Below are positions 12,701 to 22,976 of a DNA stretch of 64,000 bases, piece by piece. Position 1 is the first letter of the stretch. Every line of letters begins with the position of its first letter. The notes under the pieces are model-generated. The model was not told the DNA's origin, searched no databases, and was given only the letters and a program-made list of their open reading frames with translations. A program made the translations under genes and the position numbers. The DNA comes from Edaphochlamys debaryana (lineage: Eukaryota; Chlorophyta; Chlorophyceae; Chlamydomonadales), in the NCBI GenBank assembly GCA_016858145.1, contig JAEHOE010000240.1:19665-83664 (forward strand), given 5' to 3'.

Positions 12701-15700
12701 GGACAGAACGGTGCCATTGGGAAGCGCGAAGCTGTTGGAGCCTGCACGCACACGAGGGCATGCAGCGGACGCAGCTGTTAGCTGTCTCCTTGGGTCCAAG
12801 CCTCAAGCATCGAACTGCTTTGTTCCTGCGCCGCCCTCGCCCTGTGTGACAACCAATACAGGCAACAGCAACCAATAATCAAGGCCCCCGCCGTCCACCA
12901 TCCGGCATTGCGTGTCCACCCATCCCACCCGCCCCTGCCACTAACCCCTGCAACCCCTTCCGCACCCGCACCACGCACCGGCGACGCGCGGCACGTAGCG
13001 CACGGATGCGGCGCAGAGGCTCCAGCCCAGGGGCGCGTCCACGCTCAGCGCCACGGCGTCCGCCAGGTCGTGCAGGCTGTAGCAGGCCGAGCCCATGTCC
13101 AGCGCCAGGTAGCGCAGCCCGCCGCCGGCGCTGCGGTCCACCGCCACCGCCAGCTCCTCGCCGCGGGGGCCCGTGGCGCGGCCGTAGTAGCGGCTGCTGC
13201 TGTCTGCAAGCGGGACAGGGCGGGCTGGCGGTTTGGACGTACGGCAGGGCAGGAAAGTGTTGGCAAGGTAGAGGTAGGTTTAGGTAGAGGACGGAAGAGC
13301 ACGTTGATGGGCTGCAGTGGCACGGGCCGGCACGTTTGTGTAGGGGCGCATCACAGAAACTCCATTGCTAGCACGTTGGGTTGCAACGATCGCCCGTGGG
13401 AACAGGCCAGCATTCGAAGCAATACGGCCACGCGCACCGTTGCCGTACGACTGGAAGTCGAACGTTACGAAGGTGATGTTGGCCAGGCGCTTGATGACGC
13501 CCGGGGAGGCGTCGTCCCACACCGCCCACACGATGAGCCCCAGCTTGAGGTTGGCGGCGCTCAGGCGCACCGAGGGCGCGGCCCCGCCCTTTGGCAGGCT
13601 CACGGCGGCCGCCATGCTTATGCCCTGGAAGTTGGCCGAGGCGCTGGCCTGCGGGGGATGGAGGAATGGGGTGTTCGTTGCTGAGAGGAAGGGGGGAGGG
13701 CGGAGGGGGCAGGGCACATGGGCCGGCTCGTTAGCATTGTGCAAGAGGCAGGGCGAGAAGTAAGGCGTGCACGTCTTGGCGGTGGGGAGGTAGGTCCGGG
13801 GGGGCGGGTGTGGGGCGGGTATGGGCGTGCCGCTGCTCAAAGCGAGCGTGCCTTGCGCAGCTGATGCGCATGGCTTGTAACCGGCTAGTAGCCGGAGCCG
13901 GGTTCGTTCTGTGGTACCTCGAGAGCCGCGAGCCGGTGCCTACCTGCAGGCCCTGCGCCTGCACGCTGAGGCTGACGCCCGTCAGGTTGAACAGGCCGCC
14001 CATCATGGGGATCGTGCTCGTGATCTGCGCGCAGGTAGGGCCAGCGGCCAGAGGGTGGGTGTACGTGAGAGCAATTACCACGTTGTCAAGTTCAGTGCGT
14101 GGAAAGCAGGAGCACCGCCCCGGACTACCGCCGCCCCGAGGCACAGCCCCTCGCGCCGTTCCTTGCCTGGCCTTACCCGCCCACTTGGAACGCAAAGCGG
14201 CAGCGCGGCGCCCCACCCAACCTCCAACCCGCCCAACTGGAACGCAAAGCGGCAGCGCGGCGCCCGACCCACCCACTCGCCAACCCACCTGGAACGCAAA
14301 GGACGACAGCGCGGCGCCCAGCGCGTCCCTCAGCTTGAACACGCAGGGGAGCACCGAGCCGGGGGCCACTCGCGGCAGAGCGACGGAGAGCGACATGTAG
14401 GTGCCCGACAGCGGGGGAGCCGAGAAGCCGGAGGCGGCCGACACGACTGCATGCAGCGAGGGAGGGGGGGCCCGGGGGTGTTTGTTGCTGAGCGGGAACG
14501 CTCGGACGCCAGGGAAACCTTGTATGGAGAGGTACATACCGCCGTATTAATAAGCAGATGGTGAGAAGAGCTCCGTAGTGTCCGCGTGACGAGAGTGGCT
14601 GGAGTGGCGTAGGCAGCGGCGGCTGTGCGCTATCCCTAAGCACTAATAGGTCGCAGGTAACAGAACCGGCCAGTCGCTGGGGTGCTTCCGCATGCGAGTG
14701 CAACGCGCAAACCAACGCACAAACGACGCATAACCGGGGCCCGGGGGCGGGAGGGGTCATCAAGAAGGGGGCTTAGATGTGTGACCGGGGAACCACAGCT
14801 AGCGGATGAAATGAAGCCGAACAGCCCCAACTGCTCAACTGCATCGCATGGTCGCTAGGGTGCGTGCCGCTAAGGGGAATGGACATGCAATCCATCCTTG
14901 CCTAGGCCTAGGCCTAGCTAGCTAGCTCTAGATAGCCTGATGACACACCCGACAGCAGCGACGCGTTGGCGCGGGCTGACGTGTACTTGAAGTACGGCGC
15001 GGTGATGGTCATGATGCTGGCCACGTCGTACGGCAGCGTGGGCAGGGCGGCGCGGCTGAGCACGTCGTTTACCGACAGGCTGCCGGGCAGCCCTATGTCC
15101 GCCATGAGTATCCCCGAGCGGTCCAGCACCAGGCGCGCAGAGACGCCGCTGACGCTGGCGGTGAGGGCGAGCATGCCTGCGGGGGTGGGAGTAGGGGGGA
15201 GGGGGGGAGGGGCCCAGGGGGTGGGAGAGGGGGGAGGGTGCGTGGTGGAGGATCAGGGGGCATGCAGGCAACGGGGGTCAGGCGAACGAAGAGCTGAGGA
15301 GCGAAGACCATCGCGGGGCTATGAAAGGCCAACAAAGGGCCAATCCCAAGCAGGGCGCATTGGGGCAGCCCAAAGCCCGGCCCCCGACCCGCCCCGACTG
15401 AGTATTGCACACGCTCACCCAGCGACATGTCGGGTGTGTAGATTTGCATGCTGGGGAACACGAAGCCCGAGGGGAAGAAGTCGGGCAGGCTGCCGGCGGC
15501 GGAGGGGAAGAGCTTGGACACGAGCGTGCCCAGGCTCACGCCCGTCAGACCCAGCCGCACGGCCGTCTGGCGGCTCATGGTGGCGCCGCCCGTCTTGGCC
15601 GCCGTCGACGTGTTCAGCAGCACCGAGCACGGGAACCCGGCCACGCTGCCCGTTCCCGACCCCGCCAGGTACGTGATCTGCGTGTCCGTCGCGAGGCGCA

Positions 15701-18189
15701 GCTCCGTGATCGTGAAGAGTCCGTCCAGGAAGGACAGGTCGGAGGTGACCAGGGCCGTGACCGCGCCGCCCACCGACGATACCTCCACCGTCGCGCCCGA
15801 GATGCCTGCCAGCGCGCACGTGACCTCCAGCCGCGCCGTGAAGTCCGTGGCGGCGTCCGCCGGGTCCAGGCTCACCACCAGCTCCGTGGCGGTGCAGTCG
15901 CCGCCAAAGAGCGCCACGTCAAACATGAGCTCCACCTGCGGTGCGGACGGGCGGGCAAACGGGGGGGGCCGGGGGGCCGGGGGGCCGGGGGGAGGGTGGC
16001 TGGGTGCAGTTCGATGGCCGGACGCAAACACATCACGCGCCCACACCCCGCACCCTAAGCACGCAGTACGTGCGTTAGAGGGGAAAGGGGTGGAGCGCAA
16101 TAGGGGCGGGCAGGACAGCTTGCACCAGACCGAAGCCAACCGCTCCCAGACTCCCGACTCCAGACGTCCAGACTCCCAGACTCCGAGCCTCTCCGCATTT
16201 CCGCTGGCGGCCCAGCTAGATTACACGCCGACACCCAGCAAACTGCTGCCCATTCATGCACCAGAACCATCCGTCCCCTCCGCCCAGCGTGGCAAGCCTG
16301 ACGTTCCCACATTACAGACGCCGCGTCAACCGGCTCCACCACCTCCCCGACCCCGGCCACCCACCACCCACCTTCCCCCATGTCCCCGACCGGGCCCATG
16401 ACCAGCGCCACGCACCCTGTCAGCCCGGCCACACGCCCACCACACTCCTAGCAGACGCTCAGACGCCCAGAGAGGCCCAGGCGCCCAAACCCCATCCCCG
16501 CCCCACCGGTCCACCCGCCCCACCCGCCCCCACAACCCCTCCTCACCCTCCCTTCCCCACCTCTCCCTCCCACCCACCCAGCCACCCCCACCCCCACCCC
16601 CACCCCCAACCCCCACCCCACCCCCACCCCCACCTGCTTCAGTGCTCCTGTAGTTCGGTTGGCCGTGACCTGCAGCTCCGCGCTCCCCGCCGGGACCACG
16701 CCGCCCAGGTCCGCCAGCGAGAGGCCGCCCGTGATGGTCTCCAGCAGCCACTGCACGTTGGTGGTCGCCACGCCCGCCAGCACGGCGGTGGAGGAGATGT
16801 TGAGCTGGGCGCGGACCAGCCAGGAGGCGGCGGCGGCGGGGCGGGTGGTCTGGGATTCCGGGGGGGAGGGAGGGAGGAAGGGAGGGAGAGGTGGGGGGAG
16901 GGGGGAGAGGTGGGGGGAGGGGGGAGAGGGGAGGGAGAGCGAGAGGCCCGACCCCGAGCCCTCAGCCTGCTCCCCCTCAGAGCGAAGCGGGCAGGCCCGT
17001 CAAAGACGTCAAGCCGACTCCAGCGGCTTCTAGCGGCGGACTCACCAGCGGGGCTTGCAGCGTCACGAATGCGAACACCGCCGCAATGGTGTCGTTGCGC
17101 CAACTGCTCGCCGTAGCCGGAATGCCGTACAGGTACCAACTGCTGGCGCCGTCGTACCCGAACTCGATGGTCGACGGAATGCGGTACCTGCCGTATACAC
17201 GCACGCAAGCCGGTCAGCACGGGCAAGGTGCGGCGATGGGCCCTTCAAGCCGCGGCATGTGCACTTGCTTGTCACGACGGGTGAGGTATGGGTACGTATG
17301 ATTGTACGTCCGTACGACGTGCACTTACTTGGCGGCTGTAAGCACTGCAGCCACCCGCCCGAACAGGGCAGTAACTACGCTCTCCTGATAGCTAAGGGCG
17401 GGCGGCGATGGGGGCGAAGGCGGCCGGCGCGGCCCGGGGGGCGGGAACGGAACTGCGAGGAGCGGCAGGGTGAGTGGTTGAGTGGGTGGATGCCTGTAGC
17501 CCGCTCCAAGCCGCCCTCTTCCCTGGAGCCTGGCCCGATCCGACCACCCCACCCACGTGAGACATTGGTGGTACCCAACTGCCGCCGTACGGCCGCAGCG
17601 CCCACGCCCACATCGTGCACAACGTTGTCGGCTGCGAGGGGAGGGGAGCGGGTGGGTGGGGTTATGGCTAACATATGGGCAACAACCTGGTCAGCTGTCA
17701 GTTGTGCATTAGGAGTCGGAACCCGCCCGCCCGCCGGCTGGGGCGTGACGCACGCGGGTGGTGGCGGGGGTAAACCCGGCACACCGTGACCAGGTGTGAC
17801 TTCACACCAGCCGTTGGGATGCTGAGCAGCAAGCCGATGGCCTACGGCTAGGCTAAGGTAACCATAGCGGCTGCGCAGGAAGTGGCGTCGAGTGCGACAG
17901 GGCTGAGTGTTCATGGCAATTTTGGCGCCCGACGGCCGGCCTACGGCCACCGTGCCGTGGTTTGCATCAAGCTCATTAAGGCTTCATCGCGCACCGAACG
18001 ACCTCGGCGGCTTTCGGTCGCGCCTACCTTGGGTCCGCTTGCATGCCCCGCTGCCCCGCAGCCCCGCCAACTTGCATAAGTCGCCTGTATCTTGTTGAGG
18101 TTCAACGTACCTTCACTTGAGCTGGCGATCGGAAGCAACACCGCGCTCACAGACAAGAGCGCAAGCGCGAGCCGCCTCATTTGCGGCAT
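1..18189 (-). CDS. Giant secreted protein made of ~531-residue repeat modules (partial, continues past left edge)
   Basis: At least ~3,045 residues are encoded here. The start at 18,189 gives a leader (MPQMRRLALALLSVSAVLLPI, then small residues) typical of secretion. Four N-terminal exons (18028-18189, 17329-17384, 17046-17187, 16634-16849; about 192 residues) precede module M0, followed by M1-M4 and a partial M5. Each module uses six basic exons, alpha to zeta, whose lengths in M2-M4 (520, 249, 161, 295, 219, 149) sum to 1,593 nt, exactly 531 codons, with intron phases 1,1,0,1,1,0. This frame closure across every module strongly supports the model. Many N-x-S/T sequons and recurring cysteines (GGACTAT, LTCPDLQ, QACSVAM, GDGCLTL, TLCGAF) suggest a disulphide-bonded, N-glycosylated extracellular or cell-wall protein. 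No known domain was recognised. The donor of exon 1 is uncertain: GTACGT near 18,111 breaks frame, whereas GTAGGC at 18,027 keeps it. An additional exon between 17.4 and 18.0 kb is possible. Confidence 0.85.
994..3726 (-). other. Repeat module M4 of the giant protein
   Basis: Exons: alpha 3207-3726, beta 2855-3103, gamma 2470-2630, delta 1874-2168, epsilon 1364-1582, zeta 994-1142. Donors and acceptors are canonical (for example the acceptor before GTGTCCGGG and the alpha donor GTACGT). 531 codons. Confidence 0.93.
4000..6732 (-). other. Repeat module M3 of the giant protein
   Basis: Exons: alpha 6213-6732, beta 5861-6109, gamma 5476-5636, delta 4880-5174, epsilon 4370-4588, zeta 4000-4148. 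Each coordinate is exactly 3,006 higher than the matching exon of M4; 531 codons. It differs from M4 by only a few substitutions. Confidence 0.93.
7006..9469 (-). other. Repeat module M2 of the giant protein (6 exons)
   Basis: Exons: alpha 8950-9469, beta 8541-8789, gamma 8173-8333, delta 7724-8018, epsilon 7373-7591, zeta 7006-7154; 1,593 nt, 531 codons. Exons are close to those of M3-M5. Most introns differ, apart from the zeta side, which lies inside the homogenised 3,006-bp repeat tract. Confidence 0.9.
9773..12432 (-). other. Repeat module M1 of the giant protein (7 exons)
   Basis: Exons: alpha-a 12265-12432, alpha-b 11741-12092, beta 11365-11622, gamma 11068-11225, delta 10619-10913, epsilon 10208-10426, zeta 9773-9921; total 1,599 nt (533 residues). 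The two alpha pieces (168 + 352) sum to 520 nt, exactly the undivided alpha exon of later modules, so an intron was gained or lost here. Delta and the intron following gamma are nearly identical to M2. Confidence 0.88.
12596..15935 (-). other. Repeat module M0 of the giant protein (most diverged copy, 7 exons)
   Basis: Exons: alpha 15419-15935, beta 14949-15176, gamma 14289-14446, delta-a 13944-14024, delta-b 13438-13648, epsilon 12979-13203, zeta 12596-12741; total 1,566 nt (522 residues). It aligns end to end with the later modules (for example LPDFFPSGFVFPS against VPDFFPSSYTFPS, and LVLDRSGILMADIG against LVFDRSGLLTGNVG). The delta exon is split here by an intron after GLQ that no other module has. 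Confidence 0.85.
14170..14325. repeat. Three tandem copies of an exon end plus donor in the M0 gamma-delta intron
   Basis: The block (actggaacgcaaagcggcag, then cgcggcgccc and a ccaaccc spacer) occurs at about 14,186, 14,237 and 14,289. The last is the real gamma exon end; the other two are copies of the exon tail and donor inside the following intron, so they act as decoy 5' splice sites. Confidence 0.8.
18028..18189 (-). other. First exon with signal peptide of the giant protein
   Basis: ATG at 18,187-18,189, with a second in-frame ATG at 18,178-18,180 directly before two arginines. A run of about 15 hydrophobic residues (LALALLSVSAVLLPIA) is followed by SSSEG, which fits cleavage after an A-x-S/A motif. 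The exon end at 18,028 assumes donor GTAGGC, which is in phase with the next exon (ESVVTALFGRVAAV). Confidence 0.7.
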
Positions 18190-20230
18190 CAGATCGGCCC
18201 AGACTCGATGGTGTTGAACTCAAAATATGGCCAACACGCCGGCAAGTCACGCCGTGGATGTCGCCGAGACAGACGGGTTCATGGTCACTCGGCGGGTGGA
18301 TGCGCACGAGTTGGGGCCTAGCGATTGTTGCCTGCTAAGAGGCAACACATACGGACACGTATACGCGGTGTGGTCGGCTACGTGTGTCGTCCGAGCAGGT
18401 TTGATCGGCCCGGTGGTTGGTCGTAGTGCGCAACTAGTGGCATCGTGCGCCGACGTCGGGCAGGACCGCCGAAGACGGTAGCCCTTGCCCCTATGTATGT
18501 CATGAGTCCCGCGCAAGAACATCCGGGTACGGTTCTGCAACCAGTTAGCTGCCTAAGGTAGGCTCGTCATTCGGGATCGGGTCGTCAGGCCACCTGTCAG
18601 GTCAACCGCTCTTGTAGGGGAACGGGCACCTGACGGCACTGCATTGCCACAGAGTTGCATGCGGATTGGTTGGGCTTGTGAGGCAGGAATGCGGGTAAGT
18701 TTCAAGGTGCATAGCCTCGACGGTTCGACATAATTGGTATGTCCAAGTGGTGACGTCGAGCGTGCCTGCCTGGTACCAGGGGTACTAGGTTCTGCCCACC
18801 CCTCGAGCCTATGGCGGCTCCAACCGTAGACAGCTGCGGGTGTCAGTGGTGTCAGTTGGCATGAAGCAGTGCCCCCAACACTCTGTGTGCCGTGTGCCGT
18901 GTCATGGAGGAGGGAGGGTCATGCCGCGATGGCGGCAAGGCCGTTAGACCTTAACTGCATCGACATGCCTGCATGGTGCCTGGCTGCGCCGCCTCAATGC
19001 AGCTCCTGCCTGGCCCAGATGTATGTTCAATTCTCCTGTCCATCTCAATCCCCCAACCTCCACCCAGGCTTCCAACCCCGGCAGCTCAACACGTCCATCC
19101 ATCCTCCAGGGCTGCACAAGCGCTCCACAAGCCACATCACGGAGGGCCGAACCGGTCTACTGCCCGCGTTCTACTGCCGGTCTACCGCACTCGGCCAATG
19201 CCCAATCTGAAATGGAAAGCGTATGCGTACTCATCACCGTACCGGTACAGTTTGTCACCTTCACCGGCGTTTCTCTTTCCCCCGGGATACCGGCACGTTT
19301 GCCCCCATCCCCCACCCCATCCCACCATTCGAAGGCCGCGCGAGGCCCTCCCCGCCCTGCCCCTCACAGCGGGACGTTAACGTTCAGAAGCTCTACATAC
19401 ACGGCACAGCAGAGCGCTGCGTTGCGCCCCTGCAAAGATAGCGTCCTGGGCCCCAACAGCGCGTTCCACCTTCTACCAGCTCGGCTCATGCTTACCTCGC
19501 CCCACGCGAGGCCGCACGCCGAGCATGGATGGCCTCCCACGATACGCCCCATCAGCGCATGCCGCCTTATCGCTGTACCCGCGCTCCTGCAGGACCGCGC
19601 AGCCCGCACTGGCGCACGGCCCAGGGCCCACGTGGTGGCTCATGTTGATGAAGCAGCGAGGGCCAGGCAGGGCCAGGGCGGCTTCCCCCTCGTACGGCAT
19701 GCAGGCCAGGGACCAGGCCCCGCCCCGCCACCAGGGCGTGCACCGGCGCGTGCCCCCCTTGTACGGCATGTACGGCGCCATGTACGACACGTGCGGTGCC
19801 GCTTTTGACACCAGAGACGGTAGGCGCTGCCCTGCCCCACACAGGTGCTGGGCCGACCGTGCGGCACCAGGGCATGCAGGGGCCCGCGCCTCCCCCCTTG
19901 TACGGCGCGTACGGCACGTACGGCGCGTACGGCACGTACCGTATGGCATTCGGCACCCACCACAACGCCGCTGTGCTGGCGCCGCCCCTCTGCCTCCAGC
20001 GCTGGTTGCGCCACGGTCCTTCCTTCGCCACAGCTGCTCCATCGCCGCCGACGGCCCCTCCGCCGCTCGGATGCCTCCTGCCCAGCGCTGTGTGCACAAC
20101 CGCTCTTTCGCCGGCATGGCCGAGGGGGGCCCTCCCTCGGGGGCGGGGGGGGCCGAGGCCCCTGCCGCGGGCCCAGGTCCAGGCCCCTCCCTCTAGGCCA
20201 GGAGGCCCCCCGCCCTCGGGGCCAAGGGCC
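18190..20230. other. Gene-poor spacer with TACGGC/TACGGCA short repeats
   Basis: Between the start of the giant gene and the end of the 199-residue gene. Open frames exist on both strands but show no splice-joined or domain-like protein. Around 19,700-19,945 short units such as gtacggcatg and tacggcgcgtacggcacgta recur and account for the PYVPYAPY / CRTRRTCRTR strings in those frames. I see no RNA gene. The region near 18,190-18,400 is the likely promoter of the giant gene. Confidence 0.5.
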
Positions 20231-22084
20231 CTACCGCGGGGGGCGGTTGGGGTCTTCGAAGGCCTGGCGGGCCTTGACCTCAATGGTCCTGGGGGGGCAG
20301 GGGAGGGGGGTGAAGAGGAGGGGGAGGGCGGAGTGGTGAGGCCGGTCCGAGGCCCGTACCCAGCGGGCCAGGAAAGGGGAGGAAGCGGAGCCGCGGGTAA
20401 GGACATTCGCATGCATTCCCATTTCCAGCGGGACCTCCCCCCCCCTCCCCTGCCCCACCTGGAAACCCTGCTCCATGGCCCTTCGCACGCCCCCCCGCCC
20501 CCTGGTGCCACCCCCCTGAGCCCCCCCCTCCACACCTGAAGCCCTGCTCCATGGCCGGCACAACGGTGCGCTCCATCTCAGCCACGGACTCAGCCGCCAC
20601 ACGGGCAGTGCGCTCCACCAGCGCCTGGAGGGGGGGTGGGGGGGGGTGCCGAGCGGAAGCTGAGGGTGAGGCGGCGGCCGGCAAGCCCCATGAGAGGCAG
20701 TTGTGCGGCGGACAGGTGGGGTTCTTCTCACCCATCCCGGCCCGTGAGGACCACATGCGGCCCGTATGCGGTTGCCCCACGTGCTCCAACCCCTCCATCT
20801 GCCCCCTTCCCCCCGCACCCGCAACCTCTTCCCCACCAGCCCGCTCCCCGCGCCGCCCCACCTGCGACGCCCCAACCCAACCCAACCCGCGCCCCCGCCC
20901 CCGCCTGGCCTGCGCCACCCCCACAACCTGCAACTCGTCCCCCAACTGCCTCGGCTGCCTGGCCCCTATCGCAAGCCCCCCCGCAAGCCCTGGCCCCCCC
21001 AGTCCTGCCCCCAGCCCCACCCCTCCCACACACCTGCGAGCCCTCCATCTGTCGGGCCAGCGCCGCGTTCCGCGCCCGCACCTCCTCCGACAGGTCCCGA
21101 ACCACCGTGTCAACCTCCCGCTTGACGACCTGGGGGCGGGGGCGGCGGGGACGTGTTTCCGTCCTCGCACGGGCATTCACCGCACTGTCAACCTCGCGGT
21201 TGACCACATCAGAGGGGTGGAAGGCCGGTTGGAACGACGGTCCCGCCCCCGAGGTGCCGCCGCTCCACACGCCCCCTTATCCCGGCCCCGGCCCCACCTA
21301 CACCTTCTCTACCACCACGTGCCTCGCCACTGCCCTCCGATGCCCATCCACGCGCCCCCCATTTTACCCACCTCCCCTCCCCCCACCCCTCCCCCCACCT
21401 GCGCCTTCTCCGCCACCACGTGCCTCGCCGCCAGGGGGTCCCCCTGCTCGTGGCCGTAGTAGGCGGCGGCGCCCAGCGCGGGGCCCAGCAGGATGGTGGG
21501 GAACAGGTCTGGGCGGGGGAGAGGAGGGGGGCAAAGCAGGGGAGGGGCAGCGGAAGCTGGGGAGCTCTGCTAAAACAGATAGCCGGGGGGCCGGGGGGCT
21601 GGAGGAGAAGTGAGGCGGAAAAAGGAGGGGCGAGGGCTCAGGGGGTAGGCGAAGGGGAGAGGTTCGACAGGGGCGGCTCACCTAGGATGGGTTTGGTGAA
21701 GAGGCCCAGGACCGGGATGGCGTTGAGGATGCGTTTGGCCAGGTCCACCACCACCACGCCAGCCACCATGGCGGCCGCATACCTGCATTCACATACGCGA
21801 GAGTCGGTTAGGAAACCGGTTGCACTTGTTTGCGGGGGGTGTCAGAACGGTGTCCATGGCCTCCAAACCCAGCCCATCGGCGCCCATGGGCATGGCCGTT
21901 TCAGGGAAGGCCGTTTGCGGGGCAGGCCAGGCACGCACTTGGCCTTGCGGACGGACGTCCGTCGGTTGCGGTTGATGGGAGGAGGTGCCCACTTGGAGCG
22001 CTCGCGCGAGGCCCAGGGTAGTTGCACCGGGGGCATCGCCAGCGATGGCGGGGGCCCGCTGGGCGCCGGCCACGACATGGCCAC
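20231..22084 (-). CDS. Unrecognised membrane-type protein, 199 residues, six exons
   Basis: Exons: 21939-22084, 21682-21782, 21399-21508, 21034-21129, 20536-20624, 20231-20288 (stop TAG at 20,231-20,233); 600 nt, all phases join. Residues 1-49 are rich in Pro/Ser/Arg and basic (ends RNRRTSVRKAK), resembling an organelle transit peptide. Residues ~50-100 contain hydrophobic stretches (AAAMVAGVVVVDLAKRI, LFPTILLGPALGAAAYYG), probably membrane-spanning or re-entrant. The C-terminal half is a charged helix (KREVDTVVRDLSEEVRARNA, MERTVVPAMEQGFRT) suited to a coiled coil. I do not recognise the family; a plastid or mitochondrial membrane protein is a guess. It is divergent from the L33 gene. Confidence 0.75.
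20440..20500 (-). pseudogene. Decayed copy of exon 5 end and donor
   Basis: The minus strand reads RAMEQGF then a GTGGGG donor, matching the true exon-5 end PAMEQGFR with GTGTGG at 20,536. It lies downstream of that exon in the final intron, so it is a decoy 5' splice site. Confidence 0.6.
21185..21345 (-). pseudogene. Decayed duplicate of exon 3 end and exon 4 start inside intron 3
   Basis: 21,300-21,345 repeats the end of exon 3 (RHVVVEKV against RHVVAEKAQ). 21,185-21,215 repeats the start of exon 4 (DVVNREVDSAVNARAR against VVKREVDTVVRDLS). The copied exon-3 end has a stop where Gln was, and the copied acceptor AG is mutated (tgatg), so it should not be spliced. Confidence 0.65.
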
Positions 22085-22799
22085 CCCTGCTGCGACCTAA
22101 AGAGGAGCTGCTTGTTGAGCTTGCGCTGGTGTGAGTTGCGAAGTGTTAAGGGTTTGCGGCTTCAGCTACGTCGGCTGGCAAGATGCGAGAAGAATTGCCG
22201 CGATCGTCGTGTGGGCGAGGCCTTGCGGTGAATCAAGACTCTGCACGTTCAGGTGACTATATATATGTGCCTGGATAGTGGGCCAGGTCCAGGCGGCACG
22301 TAAGCGCCGCGTTCGCGCATCTGCCCCAAGGCCCAACGCCGCGAACGTGCCTCAGCGGCCCTCGGCCGCAACGCCCACAGCCCTCGTCCCCTTCTCCCTC
22401 CCCCCCCATATCGCTCCGCCCCCAGATATGCCATGGCCACCCCCGTTCCATTGGTCGCCCTCCCCCTCCGCTGTCTGCAGCGCTCTCGCCCGTCTCTCCC
22501 CTAGTGCGCAGGGACTTGTGAATGCCATGAAGTGAACTTTCGCTGGGTTCCCAAGAGACGCAAAGGGATGCGAGCAGGAGGAGTCAGAGGCGAGGAGGGG
22601 GCGGGGGGGCGGCGTGTGTGTTTTGCTCGCTCTTTGGCGCACCTATGTGCAGTGGCCTAGACCTGCACGCCCATATAGCATTAGAGTTGCTGACGCACCC
22701 ATTTTCTACGCCCCGGCTTTCATACCGTGTTGCGATACAGAACTCGTGTGCATCCCTTTCCCACTGCGCCGCGCTGTCTCCTAGCCTGTGTAGCACCTA
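22085..22799. promoter_or_regulatory. Bidirectional promoter region between the 199-residue gene and L33
   Basis: A 715-bp spacer between two divergent start codons. It contains no convincing coding sequence and must hold both 5' UTRs and promoters. A tatatatatg stretch occurs at about 22,257-22,268. No specific factor site could be assigned. Confidence 0.45.
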
Positions 22800-22976
22800 A
22801 TGAGCGGAAACGCGAAGAAGGTCCGCTTGCTCGTGAAGCTTGTTAGCACAGCCAAGACCGGCTCTTTCTATGTGACGGAAAAGAACCCCCGCAACACGCC
22901 GTGGAAGCTAAAGCTGATCAAATTTGACAAGGTCGTCAACAAGCATGTGCTGTTCGAGGAGCAGAAGCTAAAGTGA
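22800..22976 (+). CDS. RPL33: Ribosomal protein bL33, mitochondrial type (58 residues, single exon)
   Basis: Intronless ORF, ATG at 22,800 and TGA at 22,974-22,976. The product starts MSGNAKKVRLLVKLVSTAKT and contains FYVTEKNPRNTPWKLKL and KFDKVVNKHVLFEEQKLK. This is the complete bacterial-type L33 fold signature (basic N-terminus, V-R-L-V-KLVS, TG-FYVT-KNPRNTP, KYDPVV-KHVLF-E-K). The length is normal for L33. The lack of the zinc-ligand cysteines and the closeness to alpha-proteobacterial/mitochondrial L33 suggest a large-subunit protein of the mitoribosome. It is not plastid-encoded here, given the nuclear context. The start is fixed by the family N-terminus. Confidence 0.95.
   Translation: MSGNAKKVRLLVKLVSTAKTGSFYVTEKNPRNTPWKLKLIKFDKVVNKHVLFEEQKLK

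Noticed and set aside
19023..20539. Overlapping long frames on both strands in the 19-20.5 kb spacer
   Set aside because: Compositional (Pro/Arg/Ala-rich), driven by TACGGC and GC repeats, with no domain and no phase-matched exons.
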